Shown: positions 8,871 to 17,036, counted from the stretch's first letter. The stretch: DNA of 64,000 bases from Devosia submarina (GCF_003056345.1 NZ_PYWB01000005.1:62001-126000), one strand, 5' to 3'. Program-made: numbers and translations. Notes: a model not told the origin generated them from the letters alone.

Positions 8871-9440
8871 TCAGTCCTTTGCACGCTCGACGTAGGAGTT
8901 GTCTTCGGTGAGGATTACGATACGGGTGCCGGTGCCGATGTGGGGCGGGACCATGACGCGCAGGCCGTTGTTGAGGACGGCGGGCTTGTAGGAGGAGGAG
9001 GCCGTCTGGCCCTTGACCACGGGTTCGGTCTCGACGATCTCGAAGGTCAGGCGCTGGGGCAGTTCCATCGACAGGGCAACGCCTTCGAAGGTTTTGAGGT
9101 GAACCTTCATGCCATCAACGAGATAGGCCTTCTGGTCGCCGATCACTTCGTCGGAAACGGTGATCTGCTCATAGGTGGCGGGCTCCATGAAATGGTGCCC
9201 TTCGCCGTCGGAATAAAGATAGTCATATTCGCGATCGTCCACGTCGGCCTTTTCGACCATTTCCACGGTACGCCAGCGGCCGACGACCTTCACGCCGTCC
9301 GAAATGCGGCGCATGTTGACGTTGGTGATGGAATTGCCCTTGCCAGGGTGGACGTTTTCAGCCGTCAGGATGACATGGAGATTGCCGTCCTGCTCGACGA
9401 CGTTCCCCTTGCGCAGCGAGGAGGCGATGACTTTGACCAT
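8871..9440 (-). CDS. efp: Elongation factor P
   Basis: 189 residues, the normal EF-P length, with three beta-barrel domains. EF-P binds between the P and E sites of the ribosome and relieves stalling at proline stretches. Lys34 lies in the loop HPGKGNS, the position that EpmA and EpmB modify with beta-lysine in bacteria using that pathway. The C-terminal motif [19 protein letters not shown] is typical. The divergent neighbour epmA and the following epmB supply the modifying enzymes, so the Lys34 modification pathway is complete in this locus apart from the optional hydroxylase EpmC. Confidence 0.97.
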   Translation of the reverse strand: MVKVIASSLRKGNVVEQDGNLHVILTAENVHPGKGNSITNVNMRRISDGVKVVGRWRTVEMVEKADVDDREYDYLYSDGEGHHFMEPATYEQITVSDEVIGDQKAYLVDGMKVHLKTFEGVALSMELPQRLTFEIVETEPVVKGQTASSSYKPAVLNNGLRVMVPPHIGTGTRIVILTEDNSYVERAKD

Positions 9441-9569
9441 TATTCTTCCTTGTTCGTTTCAACAGCGCGGCGTAGAGGCAGGGCCGTCCGGCGCTTGGAA
9501 AAGTGTTTTCGCTGCGCCAACTACCCTATCTCGGGGTAAATCGCCAGTCTGCCTCACGATAAAGGTCGC

Positions 9570-10625
9570 ATGAGCACCAATCTTTCCCCCTCCTCTCCTT
9601 GGTGGACGCCCAGCGTTCACGCCGATCGCCGGCCCATCCTTGTGGCGCGTGGGCGGATCGAGGCTGCGGTGCGCGGCTATCTGGTGGAGCGGGACTTCCT
9701 CATGGTGGACCCGCCGGCGCTGCAGCGCTCGCCGGGCAATGAAACCCATCTGCATGCCTTTGCCACCACCATGATCGGCAATGATGGGGTGGGGCAGCCC
9801 ATGTATCTGCATACTTCGCCCGAATTCACCATGAAGAAGCTGCTCGCAGCCGGGGAACTGCGGATTGCGAGCCTGGGGCATGTGTGGCGCAACCGGGAGC
9901 GGAGCGCGCTGCATCACCCGGAGTTCACCATGCTGGAATGGTATCGGGTGGGCGAAGGCTATGACGCGGTGATTGATGACTGCGTTGCACTGCTGCGACT
10001 GGCGGCAGAAGCGACAGGGGCCAAGGCTTTGCGGTTCCGCGAGCGGGAATGCGATCCATTTGCCGAGCCGGAGCGACTGAGTGTTGTGGAGGCGTTCAGG
10101 CGATGTGCGGGAATTGATCTGCTGGCGACGATGGATGGCGAGGGTATAACGAATGGCGAAGCGCTGGCGGGGCAGATGCTGACGCTGGGGATGGCTGTGC
10201 CGGAGGACCGGAGCTGGAGTTATCTCTTCAGCCTCGTTCTGACCGACAAGGTGGAGCCGCATTTGGGGAATGGGCGGATCACGGTGCTGGACCGCTATCC
10301 GGCGGCGGAAGCCGCGCTGGCGCGGCGGGCGGCGGATGATCGGCGCGTGTCGGAGCGGTTCGAGCTTTATGCCTGCGGGGTGGAGCTGGCCAATGGGTTT
10401 GGCGAGCTGACAGATGCGGGGGAGCAGCGGCGGCGCTTTGCGGCTGAGATGGCCGAGAAGGAGCGCATCTATGGCGAGCGCTATCCGGTGGATGAGGATT
10501 TTTTGGCGGCCCTCGAGATCATGCCGGAGGCGAGCGGGGTGGCGCTGGGGTTTGATCGGCTGGTGATGCTCGCGACTGGGGCGCCGCGGATCGAGGCGGT
10601 GCTTTGGGCGCCGGTTGCGGGGTGA
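9570..10625 (+). CDS. epmA: EF-P--(R)-beta-lysine ligase (GenX/PoxA, truncated LysRS paralogue)
   Basis: 351 residues, the length of EpmA, which is a lysyl-tRNA synthetase catalytic core lacking the anticodon-binding domain. Class II synthetase motifs are visible: FLMVDPPALQRSPGNETHL, motif 2 around RNRERSALHHPEFTMLEWYR, and motif 3 GVALGFDRLVMLATG near the end. It activates (R)-beta-lysine with ATP and attaches it to Lys34 of EF-P. The gene starts 129 bases from the divergent efp start, so the two can share a control region. Downstream is a family A repeat, then epmB. Confidence 0.96.
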   Translation: MSTNLSPSSPWWTPSVHADRRPILVARGRIEAAVRGYLVERDFLMVDPPALQRSPGNETHLHAFATTMIGNDGVGQPMYLHTSPEFTMKKLLAAGELRIASLGHVWRNRERSALHHPEFTMLEWYRVGEGYDAVIDDCVALLRLAAEATGAKALRFRERECDPFAEPERLSVVEAFRRCAGIDLLATMDGEGITNGEALAGQMLTLGMAVPEDRSWSYLFSLVLTDKVEPHLGNGRITVLDRYPAAEAALARRAADDRRVSERFELYACGVELANGFGELTDAGEQRRRFAAEMAEKERIYGERYPVDEDFLAALEIMPEASGVALGFDRLVMLATGAPRIEAVLWAPVAG

Positions 10626-10648
10626 GTGAAGCTTTGCGCACCATTTGT

Positions 10649-10761
10649 CAGTCGACACCCTCCCCCTCGCGGGGAGGGATCAAGGGTGGGGGGCGGTTGC
10701 CCCATAGAGATCGTGGCTCCGAGCACCCCCTCCCAACCTCCCCCGTCAAGGGGGAGGTGCT
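10649..10761. repeat. Dispersed palindromic repeat, family A
   Basis: Begins GTCGACACCCTCCCCC, like the copy at 1665. It contains GGGGAGGGATCAAGGGTGG and ends in CCTCCCCCGTCAAGGGGGAGG. It separates epmA and epmB. Confidence 0.82.
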
Positions 10762-10788
10762 GCGCGGTGGTTGTGGGGAGGTGCGGTG

Positions 10789-11895
10789 ATGAAGCACCAA
10801 GGGGTTTACAGTATCAGGACCCTCGCAGGGCTCGCAGAGGCCGGCCTGGTTGCAGATGCCGCCGGACTTGAGGCCGTCGCAGCAAAATATGCTGTTGGGA
10901 TCACGCCGGCTGTCGCTGCGCTGATCGACCCAAATGATCCCGCGGACCCGATCGCGCGGCAGTTTGTGCCGACGGTGGATGAGCTGGTGACGACGCCAGA
11001 GGAGATGTCGGACCCGATCGGGGATCTCAGCCATTCGCCCGTGACGGGGATTGTCCACCGCTATCCCGATCGGGTGCTGCTCAAGGCGGTGCATGTTTGC
11101 CCGGTTTATTGCCGGTTCTGCTTCCGGCGGGAAATGGTGGGGCCGCAGGGGCTAGGGACCCTGACGCCGGCGGAGTTGGATGCGGCGATTGCGTATATCG
11201 CGGCGCATCCGGAGGTCTGGGAGGTGATCCTGACGGGGGGCGATCCGCTCGTCTTGTCACCGCGGCGGCTGCGGGAGATCACGGGGCGGCTGGCGGGGAT
11301 CAGCCATGTCAAGATCGTGCGGTTCCACACGCGGGTGCCGGTGGTGGAGCCAAGCCATGTGAATGCCGAGCTGATCGGGGCGCTGAAGGCCAGTGGCAAG
11401 ACGATCTATTTGGCGGTGCATTCCAATCATCCGCGGGAGTTTTCAGAGGAAGCGAAGGCTGCGGTGGCGCGGCTGGTGGATGGCGGGATTGTGCTGATCA
11501 GCCAGTCGGTGCTGCTGCGGGGGGTGAATGACAATGTCGATACGCTGGCGGCGCTTTTGCGGTGTTTTGTCGAGAACCGGATCAAGCCGTATTATCTGCA
11601 CCATCCGGATTTAGCGCCGGGGACGGGACATTTTCGCTTGAGCATTGCGGAGGGGCAGGCGCTGGTGGCGGGATTACGCGGGCGCGTCTCGGGATTGGCG
11701 CAGCCGAGGTATATTCTCGATATTCCCGGGGGGTATGGGAAAGCGGATATTGGGGCGGCAGAGATTGCGGGCGGAGATGGGTGTTTCACCGTGCGGGATT
11801 GGCAGGGTGGGGAGCACGCATACAGGGGGTCAGGTGTTCACCGGGCCCTGAACACGCGCGATGTCATCCCGGGCTCGACCCGGGATCCATCCTGA
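10789..11895 (+). CDS. epmB: EF-P beta-lysylation protein, lysine 2,3-aminomutase-like radical SAM enzyme
   Basis: 368 residues. The ATG at 10789 is chosen over the GTG at 10771 because GGAGG sits 11-15 bases before it. The radical SAM cluster motif CxxxCxxC is C104-PVY-C108-RF-C111, and the PLP lysine is K318 in IPGGYGKADIG. The enzyme converts (S)-alpha-lysine to (R)-beta-lysine, the substrate of EpmA. Lysine 2,3-aminomutase of clostridia is longer; this size fits EpmB. An oddity is that the last ~11 residues (VIPGSTRDPS) are encoded by a family B repeat that begins inside the reading frame and supplies the stop codon. Confidence 0.94.
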   Translation: MKHQGVYSIRTLAGLAEAGLVADAAGLEAVAAKYAVGITPAVAALIDPNDPADPIARQFVPTVDELVTTPEEMSDPIGDLSHSPVTGIVHRYPDRVLLKAVHVCPVYCRFCFRREMVGPQGLGTLTPAELDAAIAYIAAHPEVWEVILTGGDPLVLSPRRLREITGRLAGISHVKIVRFHTRVPVVEPSHVNAELIGALKASGKTIYLAVHSNHPREFSEEAKAAVARLVDGGIVLISQSVLLRGVNDNVDTLAALLRCFVENRIKPYYLHHPDLAPGTGHFRLSIAEGQALVAGLRGRVSGLAQPRYILDIPGGYGKADIGAAEIAGGDGCFTVRDWQGGEHAYRGSGVHRALNTRDVIPGSTRDPS

Positions 11896-11974
11896 GGTGT
11901 GTGAACTGGTACTGAGACCTTGCGGCTGCGGAGAAATCTCGAGATAGGCCCCGGGTCGAGCCCGGGGTGACATC
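11863..11974. repeat. Dispersed palindromic repeat, family B
   Basis: GTCATCCCGGGCTCGACCCG at the left arm and CCCCGGGTCGAGCCCGGGGT at the right, closed by GACATC. The left arm overlaps the last 33 bases of epmB. The same element lies at 16939-17011, and half copies are at 24579-24607 and 46741-46773. Confidence 0.88.
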
Positions 11975-12007
11975 TGGTGTGCGGGACTATTGTGGTCCGT
12001 TAGTTAT

Positions 12008-13177
12008 TTAGTTCACCACTTGCGGGTCGACGTCGGCCGAATAGTCTACGCCACCGAGGCCGAAGCCGAAGAGTTTGAGGAATTCGGCCCGGTATTTGGG
12101 AAGGTCCGCCAGCGCGGGCAGCGACTCGGTGGTGAGGGCGGCCCAGCGCTTCTTGAGTTCGGCCTGCATGGGTTCGGACAGTTCCCAATCATCGACGCGG
12201 ATGCGGTTCTCGTCGTCGACGGCAGGGGTGCCCTGAAGCTTGTCGCGGAAGAGGCGGTCGATCTGTTGGATGGGACCTTCGCTTAGCCCCATTTCGTCTT
12301 CGACCTTGATCAGCAGCGTGCCATAGAGCGGCACGACGGGAATAGCGGAGCTGGCTTGGGTGACGACGGCCTTGAGCGCCACGACATTGGCAGCACCATC
12401 GCCGAAGCGCGCGCGGATGGCTGCGGCAGCGCGGTCGAGATCGCCCTTGGCCTTGCCGAGGGTGCCCTTGTGGTAGATGGGCCAGGTCAGTTCGCTGCCG
12501 AGATAGGTATAGTTAAGAGTGAGGAAACCGTCTGCCAAAACGCCGGCATCGGCAAGCGCCGCGATCCAGAGTTCCCAATCCTCGCCGCCCATGACCTTGA
12601 CGGTGGCGGCGGCTTCCTCCTCGGTGGCGGGCTCGACGGAGATTTCGGAGACTTCGCCGGTGGTGGTGTTCAGCGTCTTGCTGGTGACCGAAGAGCCATA
12701 GGGCTTGATGGCGGAGCGGAAGGTTTCGCCGGTCTTTGGGTCGGTGCGGACGGGTGAGGCGAGCGAATAAACGATCAGGTCGACTTGACCGAGATTGGCC
12801 TTGATGGCCGCGATGGCTTCGGCTTTCACCGCATCGGAAAAGGCGTCGCCTTCAATGGTCACGGCTTTGCGGCCGGCGGCCTTGGCACGGTTTTCAAAGG
12901 CGCGGTTGTTGTACCAGCCGGCGGAAGCAGGCTTGTTTTCGGCAGGCGGGCGCTCGAAGGAAACGCCGACGGTGTCGGCATCGCTGCCGAAGGTGTTGAC
13001 GATGCGGGAGGCCAGGCCATAGCCGGTGGAGCAGCCCAAGACGAGAACGCGCTTGCGGCTCGAGGGGATGGGGCCCTTGACCACGACATGATCGATCTGG
13101 CGCTGCACATTGGTGGCGCAGCCGACGGGATGAGCCGTGGTGCAGATAAAGCCGCGGATCTTGGGCTCGATGATCAT
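12008..13177 (-). CDS. fabV: Trans-2-enoyl-ACP/CoA reductase FabV
   Basis: 389 residues, matching FabV (about 400), the long SDR-type enoyl-ACP reductase that completes each fatty-acid elongation cycle with NADH. The nucleotide-binding region is RVLVLGCSTGYGLASRI (about 43-59). The family active-site pattern Tyr-x8-Lys is Y235 (TWPIY) and K244 (GTLGKAK), the same numbering as in described FabV proteins. The N-terminal MIIEPKIRGFICTTAHPVGC is also characteristic. FabV is intrinsically less sensitive to triclosan than FabI. Whether the organism also has FabI cannot be seen here. Confidence 0.97.
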   Translation of the reverse strand: MIIEPKIRGFICTTAHPVGCATNVQRQIDHVVVKGPIPSSRKRVLVLGCSTGYGLASRIVNTFGSDADTVGVSFERPPAENKPASAGWYNNRAFENRAKAAGRKAVTIEGDAFSDAVKAEAIAAIKANLGQVDLIVYSLASPVRTDPKTGETFRSAIKPYGSSVTSKTLNTTTGEVSEISVEPATEEEAAATVKVMGGEDWELWIAALADAGVLADGFLTLNYTYLGSELTWPIYHKGTLGKAKGDLDRAAAAIRARFGDGAANVVALKAVVTQASSAIPVVPLYGTLLIKVEDEMGLSEGPIQQIDRLFRDKLQGTPAVDDENRIRVDDWELSEPMQAELKKRWAALTTESLPALADLPKYRAEFLKLFGFGLGGVDYSADVDPQVVN

Positions 13178-13230
13178 GGGAACACTCCGGTGGTTTTGGT
13201 TTACCGCAATAGCCGGATTGCGGGCGCGGG

Positions 13231-13266
13231 GCTACCCCCACCTAACCTCCCCCTGAAAGGGGAAGA
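13231..13266. repeat. Family A repeat, short copy
   Basis: CCCCCACCTAACCTCCCCCT followed by GAAAGGGGAAG. It fills part of the 107-base gap upstream of fabV. Confidence 0.55.
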
Positions 13267-13284
13267 GACAGATCGGGTTTGCGG

Positions 13285-13932
13285 TCAAGCTTGTTCCAGT
13301 GCCCGGCCGGCCGGAAAAATGCCGGACATGATTGTGAACCCGGGGATGCGGCGGACGCGATCGCACCAGCGGCGCAGGGCTGGGTAGTCCTGTCGGCCGA
13401 TGCCGCCTTCTTCGGAGAGCATCACATAGGGGAAGCAGGCGATGTCGGCGGTGGTGGGGTGCGCAGGGCGGCAGAGCCAGTCGCGGCCTTCGCGTTCGCC
13501 GAACCAGAGGTGTTCGTCCATGAGGCGGAAGATGCGGTGAGCGCCGGCCTGCGCCTTGGGGACATCGAAGTCGTAGTCGAAGCCGAGGGCCAGGCGGGCG
13601 GCGGAAGCGGTGGCCGTGATGTCGTCGGCGATTGCATGCCAGCGCAGGATTTCGGCTGTGATCGCGGGATCGTCGGGGAACCAGAGGCCGGTCTCGTCAT
13701 ACTTCTTGGCGAGGTAGGCGAGGATCGCGCCGGAATCGGAGAGGACGAGGTCGTCATCCTTGAGAACGGGAAGCTGGCCGAAGGGGTTGAGCTTCAAAAA
13801 CCAGTCGGATTTGTGCTGGCGGCCGGGGAAGAAATCAACCGGGATGACGTCGTAGCGCAGGCGCAGGATGCTCATCAGCAGGCGCAGCTTGTAGCAATTG
13901 CCGGAGAGTTCGAAGTCGTAGAGGGTGATCAT
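13285..13932 (-). CDS. Glutathione S-transferase family protein
   Basis: 215 residues, full-length cytosolic GST. The N-terminal thioredoxin fold is MITLYDFELSGNCYKLRLLM, with Ser/Cys near the usual catalytic position, followed by LNPFGQLPVLKDDDLVLSDSGAILAYLA, which holds the cis-Pro and glutathione gamma-glutamyl binding (DSGAI). The helical C-terminal domain includes TTADIACFPYVML. It should conjugate or reduce substrates with glutathione; the substrate is unknown. It lies on the same strand between fabV and the Rieske reductase gene, separated from the latter by a family C repeat. Confidence 0.92.
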   Translation of the reverse strand: MITLYDFELSGNCYKLRLLMSILRLRYDVIPVDFFPGRQHKSDWFLKLNPFGQLPVLKDDDLVLSDSGAILAYLAKKYDETGLWFPDDPAITAEILRWHAIADDITATASAARLALGFDYDFDVPKAQAGAHRIFRLMDEHLWFGEREGRDWLCRPAHPTTADIACFPYVMLSEEGGIGRQDYPALRRWCDRVRRIPGFTIMSGIFPAGRALEQA

Positions 13933-13956
13933 TGGCTCACCAAATCTTGGGTTTTC

Positions 13957-14046
13957 GTCATTGCCCGGCTTGTCCGGGCAATCCAGACGAGGGCCCCGCG
14001 TGCTTTGAGCGATGGATCACCCGGACAAGCCGGGTGATGACGATGG
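13957..14046. repeat. Dispersed palindromic repeat, family C, full copy
   Basis: Left hairpin GTCATTGCCCGGCTTGTCCG...GGGCAATCCAG, right hairpin ATCACCCGGACAAGCCGGGT closing with GATGACGATGG. It occupies nearly all of the gap between the Rieske reductase gene and the GST gene. Confidence 0.82.
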
Positions 14047-14068
14047 AACGGATGATGGGGATGGCGCA

Positions 14069-15775
14069 TCAGATATCCAGCACGAGGCGCGCGGATTTTG
14101 CGCGGCTCACACAGGTGAGAATGGCTGTGTTGGCGCGTTTTTCGGTGTCGTTGAGATAAACGTCCTGGTGGTCGCATTCGCCTTCGATGACGCCGGTGAG
14201 GCAGGTGCCGCAGGCGCCTTGCTCGCAGGAGGACGGGACCTGAAGGCCCGCTTCGCGCATGACTTCCAGGATGGTCTTGCCGGCCGGAACCTGCAGCGTC
14301 ATGGCGGAACGGGCGAGTTCGACTTCAAAGCTCGAGCTGTCGTCGATGACCTTGTCGTTCTTGAAATATTCGAAGTGGATGGACTCTTCGGGCCAGCCTT
14401 GGGTGGCCGCGGTGACGCGCACGGATTCCAGCAAGGCCGAGGGACCGCAGACATAGACGTGCTGGGCGTGGCTCCATTCACCCAAGGTCTGGGAGATGGT
14501 TTGCGCGATTTCGGGCCGGGCGAGGCCCGTGTGGAATTGGACCTTGCCGTGGAGCGCTTCGAGCTCGGGGCGGAAGGCAATGTGTTCGCCAAGGCGCGTG
14601 AAATAGTGAAGTTCGTAGGGCAGGCTCGATTTATCGAGGAAGCGCGCCATGGACAGGAGCGGGGTGATGCCAATGCCGGCGGCGATGAGGACGGTGCGGA
14701 CGGCGTCGCGGCGCAGGGGGAAGTTGTTGCGCGGCTCGGAGATAGAGAGGAGGTCGCCCTCCCTCACGCTTTCCACCAAGATCTTGCTGCCGCCCTTGCC
14801 GGCGCTCTCAGCCTTGACGCCGATGATGTAGCTGAGGAGTTCGCCGGGGCCATTGGTGATGGAATATTGGCGGATCAGGCCGTTGGGCAGGTGGACGTCG
14901 ATATGAGCGCCTGGCTGGAAGGTGGGCAAATGGCCTTCGCGCGGGGCGAGCTCGAAGCCAATAATGCCATCGGCGCTGGCCCATTTGCGCTTGACCACGA
15001 CGGTGATGGTGTTGCCGCGCGGAATGGCAATGTCGGGCATGGTAGCAAGGTCGACCGAGACCTGCTCGAAGGATGGTTGCAGCGGCTCGGGTGCGGGCTT
15101 CTTGCGGGCGGCGCGCTCGAGACGATCGCGCAGCTTGGTGAGCGTTTCGTTGTAGCTCCGGAGCGTGGTTACGGCGTCTTCGGGTTGGCCCTGGAGGAGA
15201 CCACGGATGACGGCACGATTGCTGTCGACGGGCTGGACGAAATAGTGGGCAGCGCCGAGACGCACGGCCAGGCCTGGGAGGATATCGGCGGGCTGGTCGT
15301 CGGGCGCGAGGGTGACAAGGCCGGCAAGGACGTCTTCGGGGGCGGCGTTGACCGGGATGGGGCGAAGGGGGAACCACTCGCCTGTTTCAGCGCCGGGAAA
15401 AGGCTGGAAGGGTTGATCGTCATTGGCGGCCGACCAAATGAGGCCGAAGGCTTCGCGCACGGGATAGGTGCGGTTCTGGATGCGGCGCGCGGGGGCATCG
15501 GCAGGGTGGGCCGGGATATAGGTGCAGCCGGCGGAGCGATTGGCGTAGCGCCAGCCATGGTACTGGCATTTGAGCTCGCCGCCTTCGTTGATGCCGATAG
15601 AGAGGCGCACGCCGCGGTGGAGGCACCGGTTTTCCCAGACATTGACGTTGCCGTCGTCGGCGCGCCAGACGGCGAGTTCGCGGCCCAGGAGTTGGCCCTG
15701 GTAGACGTGACGGAAGGGGAGGTCGTCGGAGCTGGCTATGGGGTACCAGGTGGAATCGGTGAGGGAAAGAGTCAT
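14069..15775 (-). CDS. Fusion of Rieske [2Fe-2S] domain, FAD/NAD reductase and plant-type ferredoxin domain
   Basis: 568 residues from the ATG at 15775; an in-frame GTG at 15808 would add eleven residues. Three modules are read in order. The first is a Rieske domain at about residues 10-115, with C51-x-H53 and C70-x2-H73 (CLHRG, CQYHGW). The second is a ferredoxin-NADP reductase-type module at about 240-470, with the FAD motif RQYSITNGPGE and the NAD motif IAAGIGITPLLSMARFL. The third is a C-terminal plant-type 2Fe-2S domain with CEQGACGTC (C-x4-C-x2-C) and a final Cys in AILTC. Ordinary Rieske oxygenase reductases lack the first module. The next gene encodes an oxygenase catalytic domain without a Rieske cluster, so this protein probably carries the whole electron chain from NAD(P)H to the oxygenase. 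The substrate is unknown. Confidence 0.88.
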   Translation of the reverse strand: MTLSLTDSTWYPIASSDDLPFRHVYQGQLLGRELAVWRADDGNVNVWENRCLHRGVRLSIGINEGGELKCQYHGWRYANRSAGCTYIPAHPADAPARRIQNRTYPVREAFGLIWSAANDDQPFQPFPGAETGEWFPLRPIPVNAAPEDVLAGLVTLAPDDQPADILPGLAVRLGAAHYFVQPVDSNRAVIRGLLQGQPEDAVTTLRSYNETLTKLRDRLERAARKKPAPEPLQPSFEQVSVDLATMPDIAIPRGNTITVVVKRKWASADGIIGFELAPREGHLPTFQPGAHIDVHLPNGLIRQYSITNGPGELLSYIIGVKAESAGKGGSKILVESVREGDLLSISEPRNNFPLRRDAVRTVLIAAGIGITPLLSMARFLDKSSLPYELHYFTRLGEHIAFRPELEALHGKVQFHTGLARPEIAQTISQTLGEWSHAQHVYVCGPSALLESVRVTAATQGWPEESIHFEYFKNDKVIDDSSSFEVELARSAMTLQVPAGKTILEVMREAGLQVPSSCEQGACGTCLTGVIEGECDHQDVYLNDTEKRANTAILTCVSRAKSARLVLDI

Positions 15776-15783
15776 GCTTTCAT

Positions 15784-15795
15784 CCGAATATTCGG
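15784..15795. promoter_or_regulatory. Perfect 12-base palindrome upstream of the Rieske reductase gene
   Basis: CCGAATATTCGG, nine bases before the ATG at 15775 on the minus strand. It could be an operator or part of a hairpin over the start; nothing more can be said from one site. Confidence 0.35.
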
Positions 15796-15901
15796 TAGAT
15801 CGCGCCACGATCGGATGAGGTCGTTTGCTGCAGTCCTGGCGTACGGGACTGGATGTGGTTTTCTCTAGCCGGGAGGAAGCCGCAATATCCGGGCTAAACA
15901 G

Positions 15902-15943
15902 ACCCCCACCTTGATCCTCCCCCTGAGAGGGGGAGGTGTCGAC
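15902..15943. repeat. Family A repeat, short copy
   Basis: CCCCCACCTTGATCCTCCCC then CTGAGAGGGGGAGG followed by TGTCGAC. It sits between the two Rieske-system genes, downstream of the oxygenase gene. Confidence 0.65.
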
Positions 15944-15961
15944 TAAAGCTTCCGCGGTTGA

Positions 15962-16855
15962 TCAAGAGGCGACGGGGATCACTCCGTAATTGACGCCTTT
16001 CTGGGAGAGCCATCTCCGGTAGGCGATGGCGGATTTGTCGGCGCGGATGGGGGTTTCCGAGCGCGGATCGAGGGGCAAGCGCTTGGGGTATTGGTTTTCG
16101 AGGATCGGCTTGTCCTGGCCGAAAATGGTCTGCTGGAAGCGGCGCAGTTCGGTGATGGTCGAGGTGGAGTCGATCATGGACTGGAGGAGATGCGCGCGGC
16201 AGCGTTCCTCGGAAACGGGCTGCAGGAATATGGCGATGACGTCGCGGCGTTCCGGCGCTTCGGGGGAGGATTTGTAGAGCACCGAGCAATAGGGGTGCGG
16301 CACGCGGTAGACATATTCGACTTCCATGCCGTCGGTGGCCGAGAGGGCCGCGCGGGGCTGAAAGAAGCGGCACCGGGTCGCGAGGACTTCGTCGCGCTCC
16401 TCGGAGACTTCGACGTCGTATTCCTTGACCTCGGTGTGCGGTTCGGCGCCCAGGATATCGGTGTGGACATAGGGGAAGTGGCCCATGTCGAGGAAGTTTT
16501 CCACGGCGCGCGGGGCCGAGACATGAATGCCGATGGAGCCGCAGCTCATGTTGACGCGGTCGGGTTCGGCATATTCGGGAATGGGGAAAAGGTCGGTGGG
16601 TGGGGTGCCCAGGGAGGTCCAGACAAAGCCATAGCCGGTGGTGACGGGCAGGCGATCGAAAATGGTTTCGGGGTCGATCTCGTCGCCGGTTTCCTCGTCG
16701 GTGCGGCGCCAGACGACGGGGAGGCCGTCCCTGTCGCGCGTCATGGCGAGGGGAGTGTCAAGCAGGATGGTGCGCTCGACGAGGCCCGGGGGGAGCTCGT
16801 CCAGGGCGGCGATTACCTGCCAGGAATTGAGGGTCAGGGGGTCTGGTGTGGTCAT
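15962..16855 (-). CDS. Rieske-type oxygenase catalytic subunit lacking the Rieske cluster
   Basis: 297 residues from the ATG at 16855. The mononuclear-iron motif is intact: N120-FL-D123-MG-H126-FPYV-H131, the D-x2-H-x4-H pattern of ring-hydroxylating oxygenases and N/O-demethylases. The C-terminus (GQDKPILENQYPKRLPL, SAIAYRRWL) matches vanillate-demethylase-like oxygenases. Where a normal alpha subunit has CxH...CxxH between its first strands and the GLVW strand, this protein passes from RDGLPVVWRR to TTGYGFVWTSLG with only a short linker and no cluster ligands. The cluster is present on the neighbouring reductase fusion. The start is uncertain because no clear ribosome site precedes it; a frame extension to 16921 adds 22 unconvincing residues. 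It is probably inactive without the partner. Confidence 0.85.
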   Translation of the reverse strand: MTTPDPLTLNSWQVIAALDELPPGLVERTILLDTPLAMTRDRDGLPVVWRRTDEETGDEIDPETIFDRLPVTTGYGFVWTSLGTPPTDLFPIPEYAEPDRVNMSCGSIGIHVSAPRAVENFLDMGHFPYVHTDILGAEPHTEVKEYDVEVSEERDEVLATRCRFFQPRAALSATDGMEVEYVYRVPHPYCSVLYKSSPEAPERRDVIAIFLQPVSEERCRAHLLQSMIDSTSTITELRRFQQTIFGQDKPILENQYPKRLPLDPRSETPIRADKSAIAYRRWLSQKGVNYGVIPVAS

Positions 16856-16938
16856 GGGGGGAGAATAGCGATTGGGGGCGTGGAGGGGAATGGGGAAGTT
16901 GGGTGGCATGGTCCGCCGCATCTTCCTACCTGCGCTTT

Positions 16939-17011
16939 GTCATCCCGGGCTCGACCCGGGATCCATCTCGAGATCTCAGGATGGGCCCCGGGTCGAGCCC
17001 GGGGTGACATC
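16939..17011. repeat. Dispersed palindromic repeat, family B
   Basis: GTCATCCCGGGCTCGACCCG...CCCCGGGTCGAGCCCGGGGT with an inner TCTCGAGA palindrome, ending GACATC. It lies just upstream of the oxygenase gene. Confidence 0.88.
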
Positions 17012-17036
17012 GAGTGTGGAATGGTCTGGAGCGACC

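Noticed and set aside
14012..15868. A 618-codon open frame on the + strand
   Set aside because: It is antisense to the Rieske reductase fusion, has a low-complexity composition typical of GC-rich shadow frames and shows no family motif, while the minus-strand protein has three complete domains.
1665..17011. Repeats considered as a CRISPR array
   Set aside because: Copies are far apart, palindromic, of several families and without regularly sized spacers.
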